The notes beneath the pieces were generated by a model, which searched no databases, was not told the DNA's origin, and saw nothing but the letters and a program-made list of their open reading frames with translations. Shown here in pieces: positions 17,154-25,498 of a DNA stretch of 64,000 bases (the first letter of the stretch is position 1; each line of letters starts with the position of its first letter). Source of the DNA: SHZI01 sp031409515 (GTDB lineage Bacteria > Pseudomonadota > Gammaproteobacteria > Steroidobacterales > GCA-2729495); assembly GCA_031409515.1 (NCBI GenBank), contig JANNXJ010000005.1:1-64000 (forward strand), in the 5' to 3' direction. A program made the translations under genes and the position numbers.

Positions 17154-18080
17154 ATGAGAACCCCGGCAAGAAGCCAGCCCGATCCTGCTGTCGCGCTCTC
17201 TCAGGCCGTGGCGATGCAGATCCAGTGTGCGCTCCGGTACGCCAGGGAAGCACAGGCGGATAGGTCGTCGCGAGACGATGCCACCGCTGTGCATGAGTTT
17301 CGCAAGGCGCTGCGCCGGGCGCGCGGCATCGTGGCGTTTGCCCGGCCACTCTGCGCAACAGCGAGTTACGCCGAGGCCACTGTGTTGTTGCGGGGAGCGT
17401 TTCGCAGTACCGGAGCACTTCGCGACTCAGCGGTGGGTTTGCAGCTGCTCGATCGACTGCAGGAGTCCGCTGCACTCGATCCCCTCGGCCGCACCCTGCG
17501 GGACGCGCTCTGTTCGGGGCTGGCCACGCATCAGCGGACGGCGCTGGTGTTGAAAGCGGCCGCCCAGGTGGTGGCAGAAGCGCTACCGATATTTCAAGCT
17601 GGCCTCGAGGACGCCATCGATATGGACCGGCTCGAGGTTGCACTGGCCCGTTCCAACCGGCGTGTACGCCGCGCTTTTCGGCTCGCGCGCGCGAGCGGCG
17701 CTGACGAAGCCTTTCACGAGTGGCGGAAACGCCTGAAGGACTGGCGCGCAGTCAATGAAATGATCGAAGAATGGGGCGCATTGAGTCCGGTCAATCAGCG
17801 CGGCGAGCTGGCAATGATGGCCAGGCGTTTCGGGGCTTTGACCGACCTGATCCTGCTCAAGCACACCCTGCGAGCGCAGGCTGGTGAGCCGACCAACGGT
17901 CCTTTGCTCCACACCCTTGAGCGGCGGATCAGCGCGCGCAAGCGCCATCTTCTGCAGTGGGGGGAACGCCAGCACGCCGTGAGTTCAGGGCGGGTTGCTG
18001 CTCGCCTGCGTGGCGCGCTGGAAGCGACCTGGCGCGGCCCAATGGCAGCGGCAGCCGGAGCACAGGGCCGTAAGAAGTAG
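17154..18080 (+). CDS. CHAD domain-containing protein
   Basis: 308 residues starting at ATG MRTPARSQPD. The protein is an all-helical CHAD module: AVHEFRKALRRARGIVAFARP near 45-66 and FHEWRKRLKDWRAVNEMI near 185-203 are the paired His/Arg-rich helices of the fold, thought to bind polyphosphate or other polyanions. The C-terminus is strongly basic. No CYTH domain is attached. Divergent from ubiA and followed 15 bp later by a dienelactone-hydrolase-like gene. Function in this organism is unknown. Confidence 0.85.
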   Translation: MRTPARSQPDPAVALSQAVAMQIQCALRYAREAQADRSSRDDATAVHEFRKALRRARGIVAFARPLCATASYAEATVLLRGAFRSTGALRDSAVGLQLLDRLQESAALDPLGRTLRDALCSGLATHQRTALVLKAAAQVVAEALPIFQAGLEDAIDMDRLEVALARSNRRVRRAFRLARASGADEAFHEWRKRLKDWRAVNEMIEEWGALSPVNQRGELAMMARRFGALTDLILLKHTLRAQAGEPTNGPLLHTLERRISARKRHLLQWGERQHAVSSGRVAARLRGALEATWRGPMAAAAGAQGRKK

Positions 18081-18095
18081 ACTGGTGAAATTGTC

Positions 18096-18758
18096 ATGGG
18101 TCAACTGATCGAACTCACAGCCGCCGACGGCCACCGGTTCTCCGCCTGGAAGGCCAGGCCCGAGGGCCCGCCACGGGGCGGGCTAGTGGTCATCCAGGAG
18201 ATCTTTGGCATGACCGGGCAGATGCAGCGCTGCGCCGAGCACTTCGCCGCAGCCGGCTATGCCGCGATTCTGCCGGCGCTCTTCGACCGCAAGGAGCGCA
18301 ATGCGCTACTCGGGTATACCGAGTTCCAGCGCGGCGGCACGCTCGCCATGTCGATTCCCGAGGAACAGGTTCTGGCAGACGTTGAGGCCGCGCGACTCGC
18401 GGTGGCGGGTGCCGGCAAGACGGCTATTACGGGCTACTGCTGGGGTGGCACGATTGCCTACCTGGCGGCGTCCCAGCTGCCCTTCGCCTGTGCGGCCTCC
18501 CATTACGGTAGCGGCATCGGGCGCCTCGCGAGCCGGATGCAGCCAAAGGTCCCGGTGCTCTATCACTTTGGTGCGCAGGACGCCTTCATTCCGCTAACCA
18601 TGATCGACCAGATCCGGAAGGCTGATCCGGGCGGGATCTTCCATGTTTACGCGGGCGCTGATCACGGCTTCGCCTGCGATGACCGGGATAGTTATCACCC
18701 GGCAGCGGCGGCACTGGCGGAGCAGCGGACGCTCGCGTTTCTCGCCGCCCACCTGTGA
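18096..18758 (+). CDS. Dienelactone hydrolase family protein
   Basis: 220-residue alpha/beta hydrolase. The nucleophile is a Cys in GYCWGG (about residues 113-118) as in dienelactone hydrolases. The acid is the Asp of FGAQDAFIP and the base the His in AGADHGF. An early VVIQEIFGMTGQM is the typical oxyanion/Glu region. No chlorocatechol pathway genes are nearby, so a general carboxylic ester hydrolase role is more likely. Convergent with recG, three bases apart. Confidence 0.9.
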   Translation: MGQLIELTAADGHRFSAWKARPEGPPRGGLVVIQEIFGMTGQMQRCAEHFAAAGYAAILPALFDRKERNALLGYTEFQRGGTLAMSIPEEQVLADVEAARLAVAGAGKTAITGYCWGGTIAYLAASQLPFACAASHYGSGIGRLASRMQPKVPVLYHFGAQDAFIPLTMIDQIRKADPGGIFHVYAGADHGFACDDRDSYHPAAAALAEQRTLAFLAAHL

Positions 18759-18761
18759 TCG

Positions 18762-20861
18762 TCAGACCTCGCCATACCGGCTGCCGGTACCGATCCAGCG
18801 CTGCATCAGTTCCGCGGCCACGCCCGGCCGCTCTTCCAGCTGACCAGCGAGTTCCTGCACCAGGGGCATGAGGTCTGCATCCCGGACGAGATCAGCAACC
18901 CGCAGCTGGGCGAGGCCCGTCTGCCGTGTCCCGAGCACTTCCCCCGGACCCCGCAGTTCCAGATCCCGCTGGGCGACCTCAAAGCCGTCATTCGTTCCCC
19001 GCAGCACGTCGAGCCGCGCCCGGGCCATCGGGGCCAGCGGGCTCCGGTAGAGCAGCACACAGGTGCTCGAGTCTCGGCCGCGGCCAACGCGGCCGCGCAG
19101 CTGGTGCAACTGGGACAGGCCGAGCCGCTCGGCATTCTCAATGATCATGAGTGTCGCGGCAGGCACGTCGACGCCCACCTCGATGACGGTGGTGGCGACC
19201 AGCAGCTGCACCTTGCCCTGGGCAAAGGCTTTCATCACCCGTTCCTTGTCTGCGGGGCTCATCCGGCCGTGAATGAGCCCCACCCGGACGTCCGGCAGAG
19301 CTTCCGCCAACGCTTCGGCCGTCGGCTCCGCCGCTTCCGACTCGAGATGCTCCGACTCCTCGATGAGCGGGCACACCCAGTAGACCCGGGCGCCGGACCG
19401 GCAGGCTTCCTGCACCCGGGCCACCACCTCCGGGCGCCTCCGGTCCGGCAGGGCGACGGTGGCCACCGGCTGGCGTCCCGGCGGCAATTCCCGGATCACC
19501 GAACTGTCCAGGTCGGCGTAGAGCGTCATGGCCAGCGTGCGGGGAATCGGCGTGGCGGTCATCACGAGCTGGTGGGGTTTGAGCGGCCGGCCGCCGGCGC
19601 CGGCGCCGTCACCGGCGCCCTTGTCCATGAGACGGAGCCGCTGGTGTACGCCGAAGCGGTGCTGCTCATCCACGATGATGAGCGCGAGGCTGCGATAGTT
19701 CAGTCCCTCCTGAAACAACGCGTGGGTGCCGACGATCACCTGTGCGGTGCCGTCTTCGATGGCGGCATAGGTCTGCGTGCGGGCTTTGGCGCCCAGGCTG
19801 CCGGAGAGCCAGGCCACGGTCACGCCCAGCGGCTCGAACCAGCGGCGGAAGGATTCCCGGTGCTGTTCAGCCAGCAGCTCCGTGGGGGCCATGATCGCCA
19901 CCTGATGCCCGTGGGCGACGGCCAGCAGCGCACTGGCGGCAGCCACGACCGTCTTGCCGCAACCCACGTCGCCCTGCACCAGCCGGAGCATCGGACAGCC
20001 GCTGGCGAGGTCCGTATCGATATCGGCCAGGGCCGACTGCTGGCCCCGGGTGAGTTCAAAGCCGAGGCTGGCGAGAAAATCCCGGCGCAGTTGTCGTGCC
20101 CGGCCGCTGCTCATCAGGAGAGTCACCGCCGCATCCTGGCGAGCCTGCTCCCGGATCTGCCGCAGGCTGAGGTGCTGGGCGAGCAGCTCCTCGAGGGCCA
20201 GACGGCGCTGGCACGGGTGCATGCCTGAGCTGAGCAGCTGCAGGTCGGCGCCGACTGGTGGCCGGTGCACGTAGCGCAGCGCTTCGACCAGGCCCGGCAG
20301 ATGGCGACCCTGGATCGTGCTTAAGGGCAGCTCGTCCGTGAGCGCCGGCAGCAGCTTTTCCAGCCCCTGGCTCGTCAGGTCCCGGAGCCGGAACTGGGTG
20401 AGGCCCTCCACGGCGGGGTAGACGGCCGTCAGTCGGTCATCGAGTGGCAGGGTCTGACCGGGAGCAAGCACCCGGTATTCCGGGTGGACCATTTCCGGGC
20501 CGAGGGGCCCGGGGCGCACCTCGCCGAAGCAGCGGACCCGGACGCCCGTTGCCAGGGCGTCCTGCTGTGCCCTGGAAAAATGAAAGAAGCGCAGGGTCAG
20601 CTGGCCGGTGTTGTCGGTCAGGCGCACGAGCAGGCTGCGCCGGCGCCGGTAGGTAACGTCTGCCAGGGCTATCTCACCCTCCACGACCACCCGTTGTCCG
20701 GCGCGGAGCGAGCCTAAAGGTGCCAGCCGTGTCCGGTCTTCGTAGCGCTGGGGCAGGAGGAACAGCAGGTCCAGTGGCCGCTGCAGGCCCAGACCGGCCA
20801 GACGTTCAGCGACCGCGGGGCCGACGCCGCGCAGGGCACGCAGATCGTCGGCGGGCTTCAG
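18762..20861 (-). CDS. recG: ATP-dependent DNA helicase RecG
   Basis: Fork-reversal helicase. Homology begins upstream of the first ATG/GTG/TTG (GTG at 20690): translated sequence DLRALRGVGPAVAERLAGLG and RPLDLLFLLPQRYEDRT matches the RecG N-terminal wedge domain. The open frame back to 20861 begins with CTG AAG overlapping the ridA stop (CCCTGA), giving about 699 residues versus 693 in E. coli. I therefore propose a noncanonical CTG start or a coupling-dependent start. Walker A VQGDVGCGKT, DEQHRFG, TATPIPRT, and RGRVGRG are all present. Conservative annotation would start at 20690. Confidence 0.9.
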   Translation of the reverse strand: MKPADDLRALRGVGPAVAERLAGLGLQRPLDLLFLLPQRYEDRTRLAPLGSLRAGQRVVVEGEIALADVTYRRRRSLLVRLTDNTGQLTLRFFHFSRAQQDALATGVRVRCFGEVRPGPLGPEMVHPEYRVLAPGQTLPLDDRLTAVYPAVEGLTQFRLRDLTSQGLEKLLPALTDELPLSTIQGRHLPGLVEALRYVHRPPVGADLQLLSSGMHPCQRRLALEELLAQHLSLRQIREQARQDAAVTLLMSSGRARQLRRDFLASLGFELTRGQQSALADIDTDLASGCPMLRLVQGDVGCGKTVVAAASALLAVAHGHQVAIMAPTELLAEQHRESFRRWFEPLGVTVAWLSGSLGAKARTQTYAAIEDGTAQVIVGTHALFQEGLNYRSLALIIVDEQHRFGVHQRLRLMDKGAGDGAGAGGRPLKPHQLVMTATPIPRTLAMTLYADLDSSVIRELPPGRQPVATVALPDRRRPEVVARVQEACRSGARVYWVCPLIEESEHLESEAAEPTAEALAEALPDVRVGLIHGRMSPADKERVMKAFAQGKVQLLVATTVIEVGVDVPAATLMIIENAERLGLSQLHQLRGRVGRGRDSSTCVLLYRSPLAPMARARLDVLRGTNDGFEVAQRDLELRGPGEVLGTRQTGLAQLRVADLVRDADLMPLVQELAGQLEERPGVAAELMQRWIGTGSRYGEV

Positions 20862-21238
20862 GGCACCAGGACCGCGTCCGCCTCGACGGCAGCGCCCCGC
20901 GGCAACGACGCGACGCCGATCGCTGCCCGAGCCGGGTAGGGCTTGGTGAAGAACTCGGCCATCACCTCGTTGACCACAGCAAAGTGGCTGAGGTCCGTGA
21001 GGAACACTGTGATCTTCACGGCATGGTCCAGAGACGAGCCGGCAGCTTCTGCCACCGCGGCCAGATTCCGGAATACCTGCCGGACCTGGTCGCGCATTTC
21101 TCCGGTCAGCAACTGGCCGGTGGCCGGATCCAGGGGGAGCTGGCCAGACAGCCAGAGCGCCCCGCCGGCGCGTATACCCTGAGAATAGGTGCCGATGGCG
21201 GCGGGCGCCTTTGGCGTGTCGATCGCTTGTTTGTTCAT
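20858..21238 (-). CDS. ridA: RidA family enamine/imine deaminase
   Basis: 126 residues with the full RidA/YjgF pattern: AIGTYSQGIRAGGALWLSGQLPLDP near the start, then RQVFRNLAAVAEAAGSSLDHAVKITVFL, and a C-terminal PARAAIGVASLPRGAAVEADAV that includes the substrate-binding Arg. It hydrolyses reactive enamine/imine intermediates made by PLP enzymes. It overlaps the end of spoT by four bases and its stop lies in the presumed start of recG, so it is embedded in the spoT-ridA-recG transcript. Confidence 0.94.
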   Translation of the reverse strand: MNKQAIDTPKAPAAIGTYSQGIRAGGALWLSGQLPLDPATGQLLTGEMRDQVRQVFRNLAAVAEAAGSSLDHAVKITVFLTDLSHFAVVNEVMAEFFTKPYPARAAIGVASLPRGAAVEADAVLVP

Positions 21239-23391
21239 GTGCAGGTCCGGCTCAGTTTCTTGACTACGTTCATGCGGCGCAAATCCCGGATTACGCCCGC
21301 CAGGTGCCGGCGGTCGCGCACCAGGAGGGTGAACACCAGGGTTGCGGCCTGATCCTGGCCCTCGTCGATGGCCACCTGCTCAATGTTGGAGCCCGTATCC
21401 GCAATCCGCGCCGCCACTTCGGCGAGTACCCCCGGCCGGTTGTCCACGTCAATCCGGATCTCGGCAGAGAACTCCCGCTCTATGCCCGCCTGCCAGGTCA
21501 CCGCGATCCACTTGTTGGGCTGTTTGCGGTACTCGCCAAGGTTCCCGCACACGTTGCGATGAATCACGACGCCGCGACCCGCACTCAGATAACCCATGAT
21601 GTCATCCCCGGGAATCGGATGACAACAGCGCGCGTAGGACACGACCAGTCCCTCAGTGCCGGCGATGGCAATGGGCGTCTGCCTACCCGGCTCCGCAACG
21701 ACGGAACTGGCAGAGGACTGGAGCAGCGCCTTGGCCACCAGCGGCGCCAGTCGTTCGCCCAGGCCAAGCTGGCCGAAGAGTTCGTTCGTGTTGTTGAGGC
21801 CGAACTCATCCAGCAGTGCCTTCATCTGTTCGTTGCTGATCTTGCGGAGCGGGGTCCCCGCGTCGCGGAGCGCCTGGTCCAGCAGCCGGCGGCCGAGTTC
21901 CAGCGCTTCGCCGGAGCGCAGGTTTTTCAGGTACTGGCGGATGGAGGCCCGCGCCTTGGCGGTGACCACGAAGTTGACCCAGGTGGCGTTCGGATGCGCC
22001 CCCTTGGCCGTGATGATCTCGACGGTCTGGCCATTTTCGACCGGGGTCCGCAGGGGCACCAGGCGCCGGTCGATCTTGGCGGCAACACAGCGGTTGCCCA
22101 CGTCGGTGTGCACGGCATAGGCAAAGTCCACGCAGGTGGAGCCCCGGGGCAAGCTCAGGATCTCGCCCTTGGGCGTAAAGATGTAAACCGCGTCCGGGAA
22201 CAGGTTGACCTTCACGTGCTCCATGAACTCTTCCGAGTTCGCGGCGGACTGCATCTCGTTGATGCTCGCCAGCCACTCCCGGGCCCGGATTTCCGGCCCG
22301 GCCACTTCCCGGTCGGTGTCCTTGTATTGCCAGTGGGCGGCGATGCCCCGCTCGGCGATGCGCTCCATCTCGCCGGTGCGGATCTGCACCTCGATGGGCA
22401 TGCCGTTCGGGCCAAACAGGCTGGTGTGCAGCGACTGGTACCCGTTCATCCGCGGAATGGCGATGTAGTCCTTGAAGCGTCCGGGCATCGGCTTGTAGAG
22501 CTGGTGCACGTTGCCCAGGGTCCGGTAGCAGGCGTCAACGGAGTCGACGACCACCCGAAAGCCGAACACATCGGTGATGTCCCCCAGGGAGTGCTTCTTG
22601 GAGCTCATCTTGCGATAGATGCTGTAGAGGTGCTTCTTGCGGCCCGTCACGCTGGCCTTAACCCCGGCGCTGTCGAGCGCCTTCTCCAGCCGCTCGGAGA
22701 TCCGCTTGAGGAACTGCCGCTGGTTGCCCTCCGCGCGGCGCACGGCCTTGTCCAGTACCCGGTAGCGGAACGGGTAGGCGTAGCGAAATCCCAGGTCTTC
22801 CAGCTCGGTCTTGACGGCGTTGATGCCCAGCCGGTTCGCAATCGGGGCGTAGATCTCGAGAGTTTCCCGCGCGATGCGCTGCTGCTTGTCGTGGGGCATG
22901 GAGTCGAGCGTCTGCATGTTGTGCAGGCGGTCGGCGAGCTTGAGCAGGATCACCCGGATGTCCTGCACCATCGCCAGCATCATCTTCCTGAAGCTCTCGA
23001 CCTGCAGCTCGGAGCGGCTGCTGAAGTTCAGTTTCTCGAGCTTGCTGACGCCATCCACGATGGAGGCAATTTCGCTGCCGAAACGCGCGGCAATTTCATC
23101 CTTGGCGGTCGGGGTGTCTTCGATGACGTCATGCATCAGCGCGGCGGCGATGCTCTGATAGTCCAGGTGCAGGTCGGCCAGGATGCCGGCCACAGCCAGT
23201 GGGTGCGAGATGTAGGGGTCGCCGGAGCGGCGCTTCTGGCCCTCGTGGGCGTCGGCGCTGAAGGCATAGGCTTCGGCGATAACGGTGAGGTGCTGCTTGG
23301 GCAGGTACCCGACTTTGTGCAGCAGGCCACTGAGCCCGCTATTGCGGCGGGCCAGGGGCAGGCGATTCAGGATGGCTGCCGCGTAATCCAT
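21235..23391 (-). CDS. spoT: Bifunctional (p)ppGpp synthetase/hydrolase SpoT
   Basis: 718-residue RelA/SpoT homologue controlling the stringent response. The hydrolase HD domain contains HPLAVAGILADL and the HDVIEDT motif (about 70-76). The synthetase domain has RFKDYIAIPRMNGYQSLHT, where RFKD is the RXKD form typical of bifunctional enzymes, and EVQIRTGEM. A TGS domain (IFTPKGEILSLPRGST) and a C-terminal ACT domain (ADTGSNIEQVAIDE) follow. Intact catalytic motifs on both sides suggest dual activity. Follows rpoZ after 170 bp containing a large hairpin. Confidence 0.95.
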   Translation of the reverse strand: MDYAAAILNRLPLARRNSGLSGLLHKVGYLPKQHLTVIAEAYAFSADAHEGQKRRSGDPYISHPLAVAGILADLHLDYQSIAAALMHDVIEDTPTAKDEIAARFGSEIASIVDGVSKLEKLNFSSRSELQVESFRKMMLAMVQDIRVILLKLADRLHNMQTLDSMPHDKQQRIARETLEIYAPIANRLGINAVKTELEDLGFRYAYPFRYRVLDKAVRRAEGNQRQFLKRISERLEKALDSAGVKASVTGRKKHLYSIYRKMSSKKHSLGDITDVFGFRVVVDSVDACYRTLGNVHQLYKPMPGRFKDYIAIPRMNGYQSLHTSLFGPNGMPIEVQIRTGEMERIAERGIAAHWQYKDTDREVAGPEIRAREWLASINEMQSAANSEEFMEHVKVNLFPDAVYIFTPKGEILSLPRGSTCVDFAYAVHTDVGNRCVAAKIDRRLVPLRTPVENGQTVEIITAKGAHPNATWVNFVVTAKARASIRQYLKNLRSGEALELGRRLLDQALRDAGTPLRKISNEQMKALLDEFGLNNTNELFGQLGLGERLAPLVAKALLQSSASSVVAEPGRQTPIAIAGTEGLVVSYARCCHPIPGDDIMGYLSAGRGVVIHRNVCGNLGEYRKQPNKWIAVTWQAGIEREFSAEIRIDVDNRPGVLAEVAARIADTGSNIEQVAIDEGQDQAATLVFTLLVRDRRHLAGVIRDLRRMNVVKKLSRTCT

Positions 23392-23478
23392 GGGTCGATT
23401 CTAGACCTGCGGTAACGGGCAGGACTGCCAGGATTTCACTATTGCGGCGTGATTTCTTGGCAGGGGCCCGCGACCATC

Positions 23479-23537
23479 GGGGGATACCCCTGGCCGCTAC
23501 CGTGCGGCACGGTGGGCGCCGGCCAGGGGTATCCCCC
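23479..23537. repeat. Long hairpin between rpoZ and spoT
   Basis: A perfect 17-bp inverted repeat: GGGGGATACCCCTGGCC at 23479-23495 and its complement at 23521-23537. The 25-base centre forms a second hairpin (ACCGTG-CGG-CACGGT, 23499-23513). There is no T-run on either side, so it is not a standard intrinsic terminator. It lies in the rpoZ-spoT leader on the minus strand and could modulate mRNA stability or partial readthrough. It is unrelated to the REP elements elsewhere in the window. Confidence 0.8.
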
Positions 23538-23561
23538 ACTGGCCGCTCTTCTGTTCAGGAA

Positions 23562-23858
23562 TCAGTCGTTCAGGTCGTCATCCAGGCGGTCGAGCTGGAT
23601 GGGGGGATTGAGCAGTGCTTCGGCCTGCTCCCGGGGCATCAGGTCTTCCGGGGTGAGATCGGCTTCGTCGAGCATGTCCCGGGTGACGAGCCCCGCGGCG
23701 ATTTCCCGCAGCGCCACGACCGTGGGTTTGTCGTTCTCCCGGTCCAGCAGCGGCTCGGCGCCATTCGCCACCCGGCGCGCGCGCTTGGCGGCCACCATGA
23801 CCAGTTCGAACAGATTCGGGACGTTGGACAGGCAGTCTTCGACAGTGATGCGGGCCAT
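23562..23858 (-). CDS. rpoZ: DNA-directed RNA polymerase omega subunit
   Basis: 98 residues from the ATG of MARITVEDCLSNVPNLFELV; a longer upstream extension is rejected as non-homologous. RKA-type omega features ELVMVAAKRARRVANGA and DKPTVVALREIAAGLV are clear. The C-terminal acidic tail is longer than in E. coli (91 aa). Omega assists RNA polymerase assembly and forms part of a ppGpp site, and the gene sits between gmk and spoT as in most gammaproteobacteria. Confidence 0.95.
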   Translation of the reverse strand: MARITVEDCLSNVPNLFELVMVAAKRARRVANGAEPLLDRENDKPTVVALREIAAGLVTRDMLDEADLTPEDLMPREQAEALLNPPIQLDRLDDDLND

Positions 23859-23969
23859 GGTGTGGAACTCTCGGAGGTCAACTGGGGGGCAGACTCTAGT
23901 GGTACGAGGCGAGGAGGGGCAATGGCATATGCACAAATGCCATATCCCCGACACCCCGGAGGCCTGTTT

Positions 23970-24629
23970 TTACTGGCCCAGCAGGGCCCGCGCCCGGGCC
24001 GCCGTGGCTGGTGTTGTAGCGGCCAGATAAGCGCTGTCGCCCCGGAGTATGGCAATCAGTCCATCCACGGCTTCAGTCAGCTCCGCGTTGACGATGACGA
24101 AATCAAACTCCGCCCAGTGGGCTATGTCGTCCAGCGCCTGACTGAGGCGCCGGCGGATGACCTCTTCGCTGTCGGTGGCCCGGCTGCGCAGCCGGTGTTC
24201 GAGTTCGGCAACCGACGGCGGCAGGATGAAGACAGTGCGGCAGTCGGGGACATTGGCGCGAATCTGGCGGGCACCCTGCCAGTCGATCTCGTGCAGCACG
24301 TCGTGGCCACCGGCGCGCAGGGACTCCACCTGAGCGCTACCGGTGCCATAAAAATTGCCGAAGACCTCTGCGTGCTCGAGAAACGCGCCAGCGCGCACCA
24401 TCTGCTGAAACTCGGCGCGGTCGACAAAGCAGTAGTCCTTGCCATCCGTCTCACCGGGCCGCGGTGGCCGGGTGGTGTAGGAAATGGAAAAGCGCAGGGT
24501 GGGGTCCCGCGCGAGTAGCGCCTTCACGAGAGTGGTTTTGCCCGCGCCCGACGGGGCGGATAGCACCAGCAGGGTGCCGCGGCGGCGGGTCTGCTCTATT
24601 GGACTGCTGTTGGGTAGCGAACTCACCAT
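23970..24629 (-). CDS. gmk: Guanylate kinase
   Basis: Phosphorylates GMP to GDP. Start placed at the ATG of MVSSLPNSSPIEQ, giving 219 residues (E. coli 207); upstream in-frame residues are not conserved. P-loop SAPSGAGKTTL is near 24-34, followed by SISYTTRPPRPGETDGKDYCFVD, the GMP-binding segment, and FLEHAEVFGNFYGT. First gene of the gmk-rpoZ-spoT group here; upstream synteny to yicC is broken by the plus-strand insert at 24.7-27.8 kb. Confidence 0.95.
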   Translation of the reverse strand: MVSSLPNSSPIEQTRRRGTLLVLSAPSGAGKTTLVKALLARDPTLRFSISYTTRPPRPGETDGKDYCFVDRAEFQQMVRAGAFLEHAEVFGNFYGTGSAQVESLRAGGHDVLHEIDWQGARQIRANVPDCRTVFILPPSVAELEHRLRSRATDSEEVIRRRLSQALDDIAHWAEFDFVIVNAELTEAVDGLIAILRGDSAYLAATTPATAARARALLGQ

Positions 24630-24713
24630 GGTCACCTGTCGAAAGTATGCGTTTTGCTGGCTTTCTGGAAGCGATTGAATATGCCGCGGAATGCTCAAAT
24701 CCGCCATTGTCTG

Positions 24714-24742
24714 TTGACTCAGTATTCCAGAACAAGGATATT
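24714..24742 (+). promoter_or_regulatory. Predicted sigma70 promoter of toxin-antitoxin pair
   Basis: TTGACT (24714-24719), a 17-base spacer and GATATT (24737-24742) form a good -35/-10 pair on the plus strand. The expected transcription start (about 24749) lies after the GTG at 24745, which would make the toxin mRNA effectively leaderless or favour the later GTG at 24781. Confidence 0.5.
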
Positions 24743-24744
24743 CT

Positions 24745-25131
24745 GTGGCACGAGAACGTCCGGACCGTCGCGAGAAACTCGTGATCTGGATCGGGTCATC
24801 GAAACGAGACCTGCTCAGGCTACCTGTCCCTGTGGTTGATGCAATCGGGAGCGCGCTCAGCTACGCGCAATTTGGTGGCAAGCATTTCTCGGCAAAGCCC
24901 TGGCGCGGGGCCGGTTCCGGCGTTTTCGAGATCGTGCAGCACTATGACGGCGATACATATCGGGCGATGTACACCTTGGAGTTTGCCGGGGTCGTCTATG
25001 TCTTGCACTGTTTCAAGAAGAAGTCCCCGAGCGGCGCCAGGACCGGGCGGCGCGATGTCGGTCTCGTGTCGGCAAGGTTAAAGGTTGCTAACAGTGACTT
25101 CGAGGAACGGTATGGCAAGCGTCAGGTCTAG
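24745..25131 (+). CDS. RelE/HigB-like (Gp49 family) toxin
   Basis: 128 residues from GTG, or about 116 from a second GTG at 24781, which may be the true start given the promoter position. The Gp49/HigB-like toxin pattern is clear: VIWIGSSKRDL, GSALSYAQFGGKH, a basic GAGSGVFEIVQHYDGDTYRAMYTLEFAGVVYVLHCFKKKS core, and RLKVANSDF. These toxins are ribosome-dependent or free mRNA endonucleases. The antitoxin gene overlaps its end by 20 bp. Toxin-first order is typical of higBA-type modules. Confidence 0.88.
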   Translation: MARERPDRREKLVIWIGSSKRDLLRLPVPVVDAIGSALSYAQFGGKHFSAKPWRGAGSGVFEIVQHYDGDTYRAMYTLEFAGVVYVLHCFKKKSPSGARTGRRDVGLVSARLKVANSDFEERYGKRQV

Positions 25132-25453
25132 AAAGCCACGAGTCGAAGTCAGTTCGGGCAATGTCTTTGTCGATCTGGGTTTCTCCGGAGCGGAGGAGCG
25201 TCAGACCAAGGTTCGCCTGGCCGTTGCCATTCAGCGTTCGATTGTCGCCCTCGGGTTGACCCAGGCGGAGACGGCCCGCGTCCTTGGGACCAGCCAGCCC
25301 AAAGTCTCCGCTCTGGTGGCCGCTCGCCTCGAGGGGTTCTCCGTCGAGCGCCTCATGAAGTTCCTGGCAGCGCTCGGTAATGATGTAGAGATAATCGTCA
25401 GGAAACGCAGGTCCGCCCGTGGGCCCGGAAGAATTCACGTCGCCGGAGTCTGA
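25112..25453 (+). CDS. XRE-family HTH antitoxin (HigA-like)
   Basis: 113 residues from ATG MASVRSRKPRVEV, preceded by GAGGAACGG. The C-terminal two-thirds is an HTH_XRE domain: AIQRSIVALGLTQAETARVL, then GTSQPKVSALVAARLEGFSVERLMKFLAALGNDVEI. The N-terminal 30 residues likely bind the toxin. Antitoxins of this class autorepress their operon. Overlap with the toxin gene suggests translational coupling. Confidence 0.88.
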   Translation: MASVRSRKPRVEVSSGNVFVDLGFSGAEERQTKVRLAVAIQRSIVALGLTQAETARVLGTSQPKVSALVAARLEGFSVERLMKFLAALGNDVEIIVRKRRSARGPGRIHVAGV

Positions 25454-25498
25454 TCATTTGGGGCGTAGCCGTGAAAATCCTGCCAAAGGAGCACACCC

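Noticed and set aside
21211..23415. 734-codon plus-strand open frame opposite spoT
   Set aside because: Mirror of spoT codon structure (His/Gln/Val/Gly-rich), no start signal, no family.
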